From assembly GCA_964425755.1 (NCBI GenBank), contig CAYRNY010000016.1, positions 62,001 to 126,000 of the forward strand: 64,000 bases of DNA. The letters are read 5' to 3'. The position numbers and the translations under genes were made by a program. Below the pieces are notes generated by a model, which was not told where the DNA came from, did no database searches, and saw nothing but the letters and a program-made list of their open reading frames with translations. This stretch comes from CAYRNY01 sp964425755. GTDB taxonomy: Bacteria; Chloroflexota; Anaerolineae; Aggregatilineales; Aggregatilineaceae. Positions 42,109 through 51,246 of the stretch are shown here, one piece after another (position 1 is the stretch's first letter; every line of letters begins with the position of its first letter).

Positions 42109-43157
42109 GGATAAGGCGACTCCCGTTCGAGTGGGCGCACGGACTCACGCTCGACCAGCTCGACGGGCAGCAGCACATGCTCGCTCGCGACCGGCTTACC
42201 GGCGATCAGGTCGATCAACAGGCGGGCGGCGGTATGTCCCTTCTCGATCGTCGGCTGGCTTACCGTCGTCAGTGGTGGCGTGGTGATCCGGCTGAAGGTT
42301 ATGTCATCATAGCCGACCAATGATACATCAAGTGGAATCCGCACGCCAAGCTCGCGCGCCGCCCGCAGCACACCCAACAGCAACAGGTCCGCCATCGCCA
42401 CGATCGCGGTGGGGCGTTCGGGCTGCCGCCAGAGCGTCTTGAACACGCGGTACCCTTCCCCCGGCTGGACCTTACACTCGATCAGGCGAACGCAGTCGCC
42501 GTCGATGGTCAGCCCATGATCGTCCAGCGCGCGCAGGTACCCCGTGACGCGCCGCCGCAGCAGGCCGGTGTATTGCTCGTAATTGCCGTGATGCTCCGAC
42601 TGGATCGCGATGATCGCGATCTGGCGGTGCCCGCGCGTCAGGACGTGCGCCATCGCCAGGTAAGCGCCGCGCTCGTCGTCCAGGTTCACGCACGGGATGC
42701 CGGGGATCGGCTCGCTGTCAACCATCACGAACGGAATCCCGCGCTGGCGCAAGACTTTCACCGTCTGGCGGAACGGCTCCAGCCCCAGCGTGATGAACCC
42801 GTCCACAGCGGCGCGACCGATCGCGCGGCGCAGATTCCCCTTCAGCGGCGGCACGAGCATCAACGACAGCCCCGCCTCGTTGCACACGTCGCCGATGCCC
42901 TCGACAAACTCGAAATTGTGCGGGTTGCTCGCCACCACCGGGATCGCCTGCGGCAGCAGCAAGCCAATACAGCCGGTGCGGCGCGTCTTCAGGTTGCTGG
43001 CAAGCGGGTCGGGCGTGTAGCCGAGTTCTTCGGCCACCTTGAGGACGTGATTCAACGTCGCTTCGGATAGCCGTTCCGGGTTGTTGAACGCGAACGACAC
43101 AGAGGTTTTCGACACTCCGGCCCGCTTGGCGATATCATCAATCGTTACTCGGCGCAT
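42105..43157 (-). CDS. LacI-family transcriptional repressor
   Basis: 350 residues. N-terminal helix-turn-helix VTIDDIAKRAGVSKTSVSFAFN and hinge helix PDPLASNLKT; then a periplasmic-binding-protein-like sensor domain with IAIIAIQSEHHGNY and SLVGYDDITFSRITTPPLTTVSQP. An operator-like palindrome lies on its own promoter (43206-43219), so autorepression with sugar-induced release is likely. First gene of the lacI-MFS operon. Confidence 0.95.
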   Translation of the reverse strand: MRRVTIDDIAKRAGVSKTSVSFAFNNPERLSEATLNHVLKVAEELGYTPDPLASNLKTRRTGCIGLLLPQAIPVVASNPHNFEFVEGIGDVCNEAGLSLMLVPPLKGNLRRAIGRAAVDGFITLGLEPFRQTVKVLRQRGIPFVMVDSEPIPGIPCVNLDDERGAYLAMAHVLTRGHRQIAIIAIQSEHHGNYEQYTGLLRRRVTGYLRALDDHGLTIDGDCVRLIECKVQPGEGYRVFKTLWRQPERPTAIVAMADLLLLGVLRAARELGVRIPLDVSLVGYDDITFSRITTPPLTTVSQPTIEKGHTAARLLIDLIAGKPVASEHVLLPVELVERESVRPLERESPYP

Positions 43158-43205
43158 GGGATTAACTTGTCCAGGGGTCTAGGTAGCGGTTTCAGGCGCG
43201 ACTTG

Positions 43206-43219
43206 CTAAACCGATTTAG
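43206..43219. promoter_or_regulatory. LacI-family operator
   Basis: CTAAACCGATTTAG is a near-perfect palindrome with the central CG of LacI/GalR-family operators. It covers the expected transcription start of the lacI promoter. Confidence 0.7.
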
Positions 43220-43225
43220 ACGGCT

Positions 43226-43231
43226 ATTATA
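43226..43231 (-). promoter_or_regulatory. -10 box of the lacI-MFS operon
   Basis: Perfect TATAAT on the minus strand seven bases before the operator. The -35 region is weak (TACAAC-like). Confidence 0.6.
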
Positions 43232-43284
43232 ACATCCAACGATCATTTGTTGTATAACAGCGATTCACACCACAAGGAAAAACC

Positions 43285-44163
43285 ATGCACGCCCCGATCC
43301 CGGCAGGACCCCGCGCCCGCGCCGCAGCCATCGCCGCAGCATTCGCCGACTTGCCGCAGGTTCGCGCGGTGGTGCTGGCCGGGTCGCTGGTCGGGCCGCT
43401 GGCGGACGCGCATTCCGACCTCGACATCTACGTCTACACCGGCGCCGCGATCCCGCTGGCGGCACGCGCCGCGATCGTGCGCGACTTCGCCGGAACGGAC
43501 TCCCCGCTGATCGAGCTTGACAACCGGTACTGGGGCACGGAAGACGCCTGGATCGACGCGCAGTCCGGGCTGTTGGTGGAACTGATGTACCGCTCGACGG
43601 ACTGGATCACGGCGCAGCTTGAGCGCGTGCTGGTGCGGCACGAGGCATCAATCGGCTACTCGACCGCGTTCTGGTACAACGTGCGCCACGCCCTGCCGCT
43701 GCTCGACCCGGCGGGCTGGTACGCGGCCCTGCAGCACCGCGCCGCACAGCCCTACCCTGACGCGCTGCGTATGAACGTGCTGCGTATGAATCACCCGCTG
43801 CTGCGTACGGTCTTGGCGTCGTTCCGGCACCAGATCGAACTGGCGATCGCGCGGCGCGACCGCGTGAGCGTCAACCACCGCGTGGCGGCGCTGCTTGCAA
43901 GCTATTTCGACGTGCTCTTCGCGCTCAACCGCCAGCCACACCCCGGCGAAAAACGGCTGATTCCGCTGGCTGAGCAACTGTGTGACCGGTTGCCGCAGGA
44001 CTTCGCCGCCGACGTCGACGCGCTGCTGTGCAGCACCGGCGCGGCGTGGGACGCCATCCCGACGTTAACGCACATCGACACGCTGGTCGATCACCTCGAC
44101 GCGCTGCTGGCCGCGGACGGTTTGCTCTCACCGGGCGGCGAAGTGGGTTACAATCTGGCGTAA
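43285..44163 (+). CDS. nucleotidyltransferase-fold protein (DUF4037-like C-terminus)
   Basis: 292 residues. The N-terminal nucleotidyltransferase signature is GSLVGPLADAHSDLDIYVY (GS...SDLD) near residue 32, with a further acidic residue in LLVELMY for metal binding. The C-terminal helical part includes SYFDVLFALNRQPHPGEKRLI, as in DUF4037 proteins. It may transfer a nucleotide to a drug or small molecule, or be a regulatory transferase. Divergent from lacI, so the operator region could affect both. AAGGA precedes the ATG. Confidence 0.82.
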   Translation: MHAPIPAGPRARAAAIAAAFADLPQVRAVVLAGSLVGPLADAHSDLDIYVYTGAAIPLAARAAIVRDFAGTDSPLIELDNRYWGTEDAWIDAQSGLLVELMYRSTDWITAQLERVLVRHEASIGYSTAFWYNVRHALPLLDPAGWYAALQHRAAQPYPDALRMNVLRMNHPLLRTVLASFRHQIELAIARRDRVSVNHRVAALLASYFDVLFALNRQPHPGEKRLIPLAEQLCDRLPQDFAADVDALLCSTGAAWDAIPTLTHIDTLVDHLDALLAADGLLSPGGEVGYNLA

Positions 44164-44237
44164 GCAACGCTGCAAATTACCGGCGCGTATCACCATCCCG
44201 TTTTTTACCTCAACAGCGTTTTTTACAGGAGCACGAC

Positions 44238-47200
44238 ATGCCCAAACACATCAATCGACTCGCACAATGGAGCGCCGCGATCCTGCTCGTCCTGGCGCTG
44301 CTGCCGCTGGGGGGTTACGCGCCCACCGCCGCACAGGACGGCAGCGGCATCGACACGGCGGCGCTGCTGCACGACAGCCGCGCCACGCTCTACCGGCTGC
44401 CGACGGGCGCGGTCCCCGTCGAGAGCGCGGTCACGCTGCGCTTCCGCACGGCATCCGGCGACGCGGACGGTGTGACGCTGCGGCTGTGGAACGACTTCGC
44501 GCAGGAACAGACCCTCGTTCCGCTGGAGGTCATCACGACCACGCCGGAGGGTTACGACCTGTGGGAGACCACGATCGACGTGGGGCGCGACCCGACGATC
44601 TACTGGTACCGTTTCCTGGTGAGTAAGGGCGGCGAGACCGTGTATTACGAAGATGACTTCCGCCCCGGCGCGGACCAGGTGTACTTCCCGGCCAGCGAAG
44701 GCGGCGCGGGCACGGTCTACGATCAAAGCCCTGACCTGAGCTGGCAGATCACGGTTTACGACCCCGGCTTTTACACGCCGGAATGGATGCGCAACGCCGT
44801 GATTTACCAGATTTTCCCGGACCGCTTCCGCAACGGTGACCCCACCAACGACCCCGCCGACGGCGAGTACGAGTTCTACGACGGCCAGCTCTCGATCTTC
44901 CACGAGACGTGGAACGAGCCGCCGGTCGACCCGCGCCAGCCGGGGGAGTATGCCGGGCGCTGGAACGTCGACTTCTTCGGCGGCGACCTGGCGGGCATCA
45001 CCGAGAAGCTGGACTACCTGCAAGACCTGGGCGTGACCGCGATCTACCTCAACCCGATCTTCGAGGCGCGCTCGAACCACCGTTACGACACCGCCGACTA
45101 CAAAGCGATCGACCCGATCCTGGGCGACATGCAAGTCTTCGAGACGCTGGTCACGGAAGCTGAGGCGCGCGGGATCGTGCTGATCCTGGACGGCGTGTTC
45201 AATCACCTGTCGTCCGACAGCCCGTTCTTCGACCGTTACCGGCGCTACGAGGAAACCGGCGCGTGCGAAAGCCTGGACTCGCCATACCGCAACTGGTTCT
45301 TCTTCGTCCCGCCAAGCGCCCAGCAGCCCGCCCCTTGCGTGGATAACCCGCAGGGCGCGACGTATTACATTTCCTGGGCCGGGTACGACAGCATCCCCAA
45401 GATCAACAACGAACACCCCGGCCCGCGCCTGTACTTCTACACCGGGCGTAATAGCGTCGTACGCGTGTGGGGTGCTGCGGGCGCGCGCGGCTGGCGGCTG
45501 GACGTCGGCGGGGATATCGACGGCGGCCCCGGCACCGACTTCTGGGAAGGTTTCCGCGTGGCGGCGCGCAACGTCGATCCCGAGACCGTGATCATCGGCG
45601 AGGAATGGGGCAACGCGACGCGCTGGCTGCTCGGTAACGAGTGGGACTCGGTGATGAACTACCGCCTGCGGCGGGGGATTCTCGGCTTCGTGCGTGACGA
45701 CGTTTACGTCGACAACGACGCCAACGGCGACAACGTGATCCACGCGCTGGCACCGAGCGAGCTTGAGGGTCTCATCCGCGACCTGGAGTCGGACTACCCG
45801 CCAGCGGCCTACCACGCGATGATGAACATCCTCGACAGCCACGACACATCACGCCTGCTGTTCGTCGCCGGGGACACACAACGCCAGAAGCTGGCCGCGC
45901 TGCTACAGTTCGCGCTGCCCGGCGCGCCGACGATCTACTACGGTGACGAGATCGCGCTCGACGCGCCGAGCGTGGACGACGGCGGCACGCTGCAAGACGA
46001 TCCGTACAACCGCGCGCCCTACCCCTGGCCGGACACGGAAGGCGACGCCTACGGCCCGCCGGACGAGGACATGCTCGCGTTCTACCAGGCGCTCGCCGCC
46101 ACGCGGCACGCCAACCCCGCGCTGCGCAGCGGCGAGATGATCACGCTGGCAGCGGACGACGCCAGCGGCGTCTACGCGTTCGCGCGCATCGACCGCGCAT
46201 CCGGTAACGTGGCGCTGGTCGCGGCGAACAACAGCGATACCGACCAGACGTTCTGGCTGGACTTCATGTTCACGCTGCCGCTGGGCCTGACGCTCGAACC
46301 GGCGTTCGGCGACGAGGTCATCGACACGTCCGGCGGGTTCGCCGTGCTGACCGTGCCCGCCAATGGCGGCGACATCTGGATCGGGAGCGCCCCCGGCGCG
46401 TTCGAGCCGCTGGCCGCGCCCGCTAACATGCAGGCGCAGGGCGAAAACGGCGGCGTGATCCTGACCTGGGACGGCGTCGAGGGTGCGGACGCGTACATGG
46501 TTTTCCGTAGCCCGGTTGCATCGGGCGGTTTCGAGCGTGTCTCGTGGATCGTGGACGACGAAGGTTTCATCGACGAATCGACGACCAACGGCTACCGCTA
46601 CCACTACCGCGTGGCGGCACTGACCGCTGAGGGCATCCCCGGCGCGTTGAGCGACAGCGTCCCCGCGATCCCCAATGCGCCGATCGCGGCCACGGCGTTG
46701 ATGAGCGACGACCTGCCGCAGGCGATCACCTACGGTTACGGCGTCACGCTGGACGTGGCGGCGGGCGTGCTGGTCGAGGGCGAGACCGAAGCTGACGGCC
46801 CCGCGCCCGGCGTGCGCGCGCAGGCCGCGCTCGTGCCGCCCGACACCGACGACGTGCCGCAGTGGTACCCGATGACCTACACGCACGACGCGGACGGGAT
46901 GGACGTCTACCGCGCCGAACTGCCGGTGCCACCGCGTCCCGCCGAAGGCTGGCAGGTGTGGGTCCGCTTCAGCACCAACGCGGGCGAGACGTGGTCGCTC
47001 GTGACTGGCGAGGATGGTACGTTCCCGGCGCTGGCGATCGAAGCGCCTGACGACACCACCGCGCCCGACGCGCCCGACGGGGCGCAGATCGTCGAGGCGT
47101 CACTTGCAGGCGTGATCCTGAGCTGGGAACCGTCGCCCGCTGACGATGTCGCCGCGTACCGCGTCTACCGCACGCTGGACGGCGAAACACGTGTCGTCGC

Positions 47201-47696
47201 CGATATCGCCGCCGCTGACGCGCTGCGCTACCACGACAAAGCCGTCGCGCCGGGCAACACCTACCGTTACGCGATCAGCGCGCTGGACGCCGCGCTGAAC
47301 GAGTCCGCGCAGGTGCCCGCCGGTGACGCGCTGGTCGAGCGCCGCCGCATCCCGGTGACGTTTGTCGTCACGGTGCCGGATTACACCGCAGAAGGCGAAG
47401 GCGCGCTGCACATCGCGGGCGACTTCGGCACGGAGTCGCTGCCCTTCTGGGACCCGGCAGGGCTGGAGATGGAACAGCTCGACGCGCAGCACTGGACGAT
47501 CACGCTCGACCTGCCCGAAGGCGCGACCATCCAGTACAAATACGTGCGCGGCGCGTGGACCGCCGTCGAGAAAGGCACGGAGTGCGAAGAGATCGCCAAC
47601 CGCACGCTGACCGTCGCGGTGCCGGAAGGCGAGACAGCGCTCACGGTCGATGGTGACGTGGTCGCCAAGTGGCGCGACCTGGACAGGTGCCCGTAG
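44238..47696 (+). CDS. secreted multi-domain GH13 alpha-amylase/amylopullulanase-like enzyme
   Basis: 1152 residues. Signal peptide (LVLALLPLGGYAPTAAQ); an N-terminal Ig-like/CBM34-type domain (about 40-180); GH13 barrel starting WMRNAVIYQIFPDRF. Region I is DGVFNH, region II GWRLDVGGD (nucleophile Asp), region III IIGEEW (acid Glu), region IV ILDSHDTSR. Two fibronectin-type domains follow (LTWDGVEGADAYMVFRS; LSWEPSPADDVAAYRVYRT), then a C-terminal CBM20-like starch-binding domain (FVVTVPDYTAEGEGALHIAGD, YKYVRGAWTAVEKG). Hydrolyses starch or pullulan outside the cell. CAGGAG precedes the ATG at 44238. Confidence 0.93.
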   Translation: MPKHINRLAQWSAAILLVLALLPLGGYAPTAAQDGSGIDTAALLHDSRATLYRLPTGAVPVESAVTLRFRTASGDADGVTLRLWNDFAQEQTLVPLEVITTTPEGYDLWETTIDVGRDPTIYWYRFLVSKGGETVYYEDDFRPGADQVYFPASEGGAGTVYDQSPDLSWQITVYDPGFYTPEWMRNAVIYQIFPDRFRNGDPTNDPADGEYEFYDGQLSIFHETWNEPPVDPRQPGEYAGRWNVDFFGGDLAGITEKLDYLQDLGVTAIYLNPIFEARSNHRYDTADYKAIDPILGDMQVFETLVTEAEARGIVLILDGVFNHLSSDSPFFDRYRRYEETGACESLDSPYRNWFFFVPPSAQQPAPCVDNPQGATYYISWAGYDSIPKINNEHPGPRLYFYTGRNSVVRVWGAAGARGWRLDVGGDIDGGPGTDFWEGFRVAARNVDPETVIIGEEWGNATRWLLGNEWDSVMNYRLRRGILGFVRDDVYVDNDANGDNVIHALAPSELEGLIRDLESDYPPAAYHAMMNILDSHDTSRLLFVAGDTQRQKLAALLQFALPGAPTIYYGDEIALDAPSVDDGGTLQDDPYNRAPYPWPDTEGDAYGPPDEDMLAFYQALAATRHANPALRSGEMITLAADDASGVYAFARIDRASGNVALVAANNSDTDQTFWLDFMFTLPLGLTLEPAFGDEVIDTSGGFAVLTVPANGGDIWIGSAPGAFEPLAAPANMQAQGENGGVILTWDGVEGADAYMVFRSPVASGGFERVSWIVDDEGFIDESTTNGYRYHYRVAALTAEGIPGALSDSVPAIPNAPIAATALMSDDLPQAITYGYGVTLDVAAGVLVEGETEADGPAPGVRAQAALVPPDTDDVPQWYPMTYTHDADGMDVYRAELPVPPRPAEGWQVWVRFSTNAGETWSLVTGEDGTFPALAIEAPDDTTAPDAPDGAQIVEASLAGVILSWEPSPADDVAAYRVYRTLDGETRVVADIAAADALRYHDKAVAPGNTYRYAISALDAALNESAQVPAGDALVERRRIPVTFVVTVPDYTAEGEGALHIAGDFGTESLPFWDPAGLEMEQLDAQHWTITLDLPEGATIQYKYVRGAWTAVEKGTECEEIANRTLTVAVPEGETALTVDGDVVAKWRDLDRCP

Positions 47697-47724
47697 GACG
47701 CAGCCTGCCGGACCGGTACAATGC

Positions 47725-47755
47725 GCCGGGCGGGGGATACGCTCCCCTGCCCGGC
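47725..47755 (+). terminator. stem-loop after the GH13 gene
   Basis: GCCGGGC (47725-47731) pairs with GCCCGGC (47749-47755) and GGGG with CCCC inside it. There is no T-run. Confidence 0.4.
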
Positions 47756-47868
47756 GGCACACTGCGCCTGATTCCCGATTCCGATCATGTGCAGCAATCC
47801 CAAACGGTGCTAAGATAGCGCTAGAGACATACGCTGTTCGTTACGCACATATTCCGGGAGTGATTGGG

Positions 47869-48144
47869 ATGCCTGATCAGACGACCAATGACGAAACCAC
47901 CGATGCCCCTGTTGAAGAACGCCTGCAAAACCTGATCGAGAACCTGTCATCATACATCGAGTACTATCACGGTGGTTCGGTGAAGCTGGTCTCGTTCGAT
48001 GGCCGTGTCGCCCGCGTGGAACTCGGCGGCGCGTGCGAAGGCTGCCCGCTGTCGCTGAACACGCTGCACGGCTGGATCGCCGGGACGGTGCGCCAGTTCT
48101 TCCCTGATATCGTGGTCGAAGAAGCCAGTCCGAAAGCAGGCTAA
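47869..48144 (+). CDS. NifU C-terminal-domain protein (Nfu-type Fe-S scaffold)
   Basis: 91 residues, one Nfu domain. The helix LIENLSSYIEYYHGGSVKLVSFDG leads to VELGGACEGCPLSLNTL, whose CxxC carries an Fe-S cluster for delivery to target proteins. Start at 47869 with GGGAG upstream; a longer in-frame extension overlaps the hairpin region and is rejected. It stands apart from any other Fe-S assembly genes. Confidence 0.9.
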   Translation: MPDQTTNDETTDAPVEERLQNLIENLSSYIEYYHGGSVKLVSFDGRVARVELGGACEGCPLSLNTLHGWIAGTVRQFFPDIVVEEASPKAG

Positions 48145-48292
48145 AGCAGCACCGTCCTCGCAGCACAGCGCGCGCTCTGCCGCACGGCAGGGCGTTTGTG
48201 TTTCGCAGGGACGCGCATCATGCCAGGCCCAACCGCTTACCAGGGGGGCCTTTTGTCCGCAAACCGGCACCCACACGTCTGCATTTTGCGGG

Positions 48293-48321
48293 TTGACTGA
48301 ACACTTGTTCTGGTCTATATT
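48293..48321 (+). promoter_or_regulatory. sigma70-type promoter of the EamA gene
   Basis: TTGACT (48293-48298), 17-base spacer, TATATT (48316-48321), about 75 bases before the ATG. Confidence 0.72.
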
Positions 48322-48399
48322 GTCGATGTTGCACGATGGGGCGTTTGTTATCGCATCGTTGGGGCAACCCACGCGCACCCAAGCAAAGAGGACACCATC

Positions 48400-49365
48400 A
48401 TGAAAAACTGGGCGCTATTCTGGGCATTGGGCATGATCTGGGGATCGTCGTTTCTGCTGATCAAAGTTGGCGTGGAGGATTTCGGCCCGCTGCCGCTCGT
48501 ATCGGTGCGGCTGGGGCTGGCCGCGCTGACGATGGCTGCGTTCCTGTACCTGACCGGGCGCCGCCTACCGCGCAAACGGTCCGATGTCGCCGCGCTGCTG
48601 TTCGTCGGCGTGATGAACACCGCCGTACCGTTCACGCTGATCACGTGGGGCGAGCAGGAAATCGACAGCGGGCTGGCGACCGTGCTCAACGCCACCGTGC
48701 CGCTGTTTACACTCGTGTACGCGCATGCTCTACTGGCTGACGAGCGCTTCAGCATTCAGAAAGTGATCGGGCTGGCGATCGGTTTTCTGGGCGTCGTGAT
48801 CCTCGCCAGCCGCGACGTGGATTCCAGCAGCCCGAACCCGCTGACCGGGCAGATCGCGGTGTTGGTGGCGGCGTCATGCTACGCGATTTCGGCGGTCACG
48901 ATCCGGCGCTTCCTGCGCAACGTGAACCCGCTGACGGTGGCGGGCGGCTCGCTGATGATCGGCGCGGCGGTGGTCATCCCCCTCACGCTGGTCACCGCGC
49001 CGCTGCCAGCGCCCGGCGATCTCACGCTGACCAGTGTGGCCGCCGTGATCACACTGGCGTTGTTCAACACGGTGCTGGCTTATTTTCTGTTCTATCACCT
49101 GATCGCGACCTGGGGCGCGACGCGTACCACGCTCGTGACCTACGCCATGCCGCCGATCGGCGTGACGCTGGGCGCGTTGTTCCTCGACGAAACGGTCGAC
49201 GTGAAGATTATTATCGGCGCGGCACTGATCCTGGGCGGGATCCTGGCGGTGAACTATCACCGCCGCCGGATGACGGTGCCCTCCGCTGCTGTGCCTAATC
49301 CCGTCTCACCGCACGGCGATCAACACGCGACCACAATGACGACAGGACCCGATCGCCCCGTATAA
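48400..49365 (+). CDS. EamA/DMT-family transporter
   Basis: 321 residues, ten helices in two EamA repeats. It opens WALFWALGMIWGSSFLLIKVGVEDFGPL, with NTAVPFTLITWGEQEIDSGLAT in the first repeat; the second repeat ends TYAMPPIGVTLGALFLDETVD. The C-terminal 40 residues are polar and probably cytosolic. Exports or imports an unknown metabolite. Has its own promoter and a short leader. Confidence 0.92.
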   Translation: MKNWALFWALGMIWGSSFLLIKVGVEDFGPLPLVSVRLGLAALTMAAFLYLTGRRLPRKRSDVAALLFVGVMNTAVPFTLITWGEQEIDSGLATVLNATVPLFTLVYAHALLADERFSIQKVIGLAIGFLGVVILASRDVDSSSPNPLTGQIAVLVAASCYAISAVTIRRFLRNVNPLTVAGGSLMIGAAVVIPLTLVTAPLPAPGDLTLTSVAAVITLALFNTVLAYFLFYHLIATWGATRTTLVTYAMPPIGVTLGALFLDETVDVKIIIGAALILGGILAVNYHRRRMTVPSAAVPNPVSPHGDQHATTMTTGPDRPV

Positions 49366-49422
49366 CCAGGTGAACACCGCCTATCAAACGCGAACGCACA
49401 ACCGGCAAGGAGTAAAACCCAC

Positions 49423-51171
49423 ATGCGACGTTTCGCCCCTTTGATCACGGTCCTGCTGCTGGTGGCGGCGCTGCTGCCGCTGGGTCCGGCAGGCGCGCAA
49501 GACCCCGCCGGAGACCTGCCCCTGGGCAGCATCGGCGACAGTTACTACACGGTGCTGGGAAACAGCGGTTATGACGTGCTGCACTACACGATCGACCTGG
49601 ATGTCAACGTCGCAGCGAATACGATTGCCGGTACCACCACGATCGAGGCCCGCGCGCTGGAAGACCTGCCGCGCTTTCACCTGGACCTCGCCGGGCTGGA
49701 TGTCGATGCCATCACGGTTAACGACGTGGCAGCGGAATGGGCACGCGAGCCGCACGAACTGATCATCATGCCGGCGCAACCACTACCGGCCAACGAAACG
49801 TTCACCGTCAGCGTGACGTACGGCGGCATGCCGCAGGGCGTCCAGATGTCCGCGATCCCGTTCTTGACCGGGTGGGTCAGTTACGGGTCGGGCAGTTTCG
49901 TCGCCAGCGAGCCGGGCGGCGCGGCGAGCTGGTACCCGGTCAACGATCACCCGCTGGATAAGGCCACCTACACGATGGAGATCACCGTTCCTGACCCGTA
50001 TGTCGTCGCGGCTAATGGCGTGCTGGTCGAAACGCTGGACGAGAACGGCGCGACCACCTACGTGTGGGAGATGGACGATCCGATGGCGAGCTACCTCGCC
50101 ACGGTGAACATCGACGAATTCGAGCGTTACGAGGAAAGGGGCCCCGGCGGGCTGCTGATCCGTAACTATTTCCCGCCGGAGATCGCCGAAGCAGCCCAGG
50201 TCGAGTTCGCCCGCACCGCCGATATGATCGCGTTCTTCGAAGACGCTTTCGGCCCCTACCCGTTCGACGCCTACGGCGTGGTGGTCGCAGACACACGCCT
50301 GGGGTTCGCGCTGGAAACGCAGAGCCTGTCGCTGTTCTCGCGCAACTGGATCACCGGCACCGGGGGCGCTGAGGAAGCCGTCGCGCATGAACTCGCGCAC
50401 CAGTGGTTCGGGAACCACGTCAGCCTGTCCGACTGGTCGGACATCTGGCTGAACGAGGGCTTCGCGGTCTACGCGTCGTGGTTGTGGTTCGAGCACGATC
50501 GCGGGGGCGACATGCTCGACCGCATCGTCCGCCGGACGTACACCACGATCGCAGAGAGCGAACGGCAGCACGTCGCGCCGCTCAGCAAGCAAGACATCGT
50601 CGCGGCGCTCGAAGCGCTGCCGCTGGACACGATCAGCTACCCGGCATCCACCGCAGGCGATCTCGCGCGCATCCTGCTGCAGGACGTGAGCACCGCTGAT
50701 GAGATCGACGCGTTCATTCAGAGCTTCCCGGACCAGGACATCACCGGTCCGCAACTGCAACTACTGGTCGCCAGCCTGCCATTCGGCCAGGTCACGTTGG
50801 ATTCAGAGGCGCTGTACGAATTTCGCACCTTGCTGCGGCTGGACCAGTACGCGTCCAGGGGCGGGCCACTCATCCGGGCCAGCGACTACCTCCCGCCCGG
50901 CAAGCCCCCGGCAGATGACCTGTTCAATCGCGGCGTGTACCAGCGCGGCGGCCTGACGCTGCACGCCCTGCGCGAGCGCGTGGGGGATGACGCCTTCTTT
51001 GAGATTCTGCGCACCTATTACGCGACGTTCGCGGGCGGCAACGCGACGACAGCGGACTTCATCGCCATCGCGGAGGGCGTCAGCGGGGAAGAACTCGACG
51101 ACCTGTTCAACGCGTGGCTCTACGCCGCCGAACTGCCGGACATCCCGGAGATGGGCCTCAGCGCGCGCTGA
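49423..51171 (+). CDS. secreted M1-family metallopeptidase
   Basis: 582 residues. Signal peptide (LITVLLLVAALLPLGPAGAQ), N-terminal beta-rich domain, then zinc motif HELAH at 322-326 with the third ligand Glu345 in WLNEGFAVY, the HEXXH-18-E arrangement of gluzincins. The GxMEN exopeptidase motif of classical M1 aminopeptidases is replaced by FALETQSLSLF near 295. The C-terminal part contains LTLHALRERVGDDAFFEIL. Cleaves peptides outside the membrane. Confidence 0.93.
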   Translation: MRRFAPLITVLLLVAALLPLGPAGAQDPAGDLPLGSIGDSYYTVLGNSGYDVLHYTIDLDVNVAANTIAGTTTIEARALEDLPRFHLDLAGLDVDAITVNDVAAEWAREPHELIIMPAQPLPANETFTVSVTYGGMPQGVQMSAIPFLTGWVSYGSGSFVASEPGGAASWYPVNDHPLDKATYTMEITVPDPYVVAANGVLVETLDENGATTYVWEMDDPMASYLATVNIDEFERYEERGPGGLLIRNYFPPEIAEAAQVEFARTADMIAFFEDAFGPYPFDAYGVVVADTRLGFALETQSLSLFSRNWITGTGGAEEAVAHELAHQWFGNHVSLSDWSDIWLNEGFAVYASWLWFEHDRGGDMLDRIVRRTYTTIAESERQHVAPLSKQDIVAALEALPLDTISYPASTAGDLARILLQDVSTADEIDAFIQSFPDQDITGPQLQLLVASLPFGQVTLDSEALYEFRTLLRLDQYASRGGPLIRASDYLPPGKPPADDLFNRGVYQRGGLTLHALRERVGDDAFFEILRTYYATFAGGNATTADFIAIAEGVSGEELDDLFNAWLYAAELPDIPEMGLSAR

Positions 51172-51246
51172 TCCCGCCTGCAGGATGCGCATCACAACAG
51201 GGGCGCGTGGTGGATGCCATGCGCCCCGGATGCTGTTTCGACGGCT

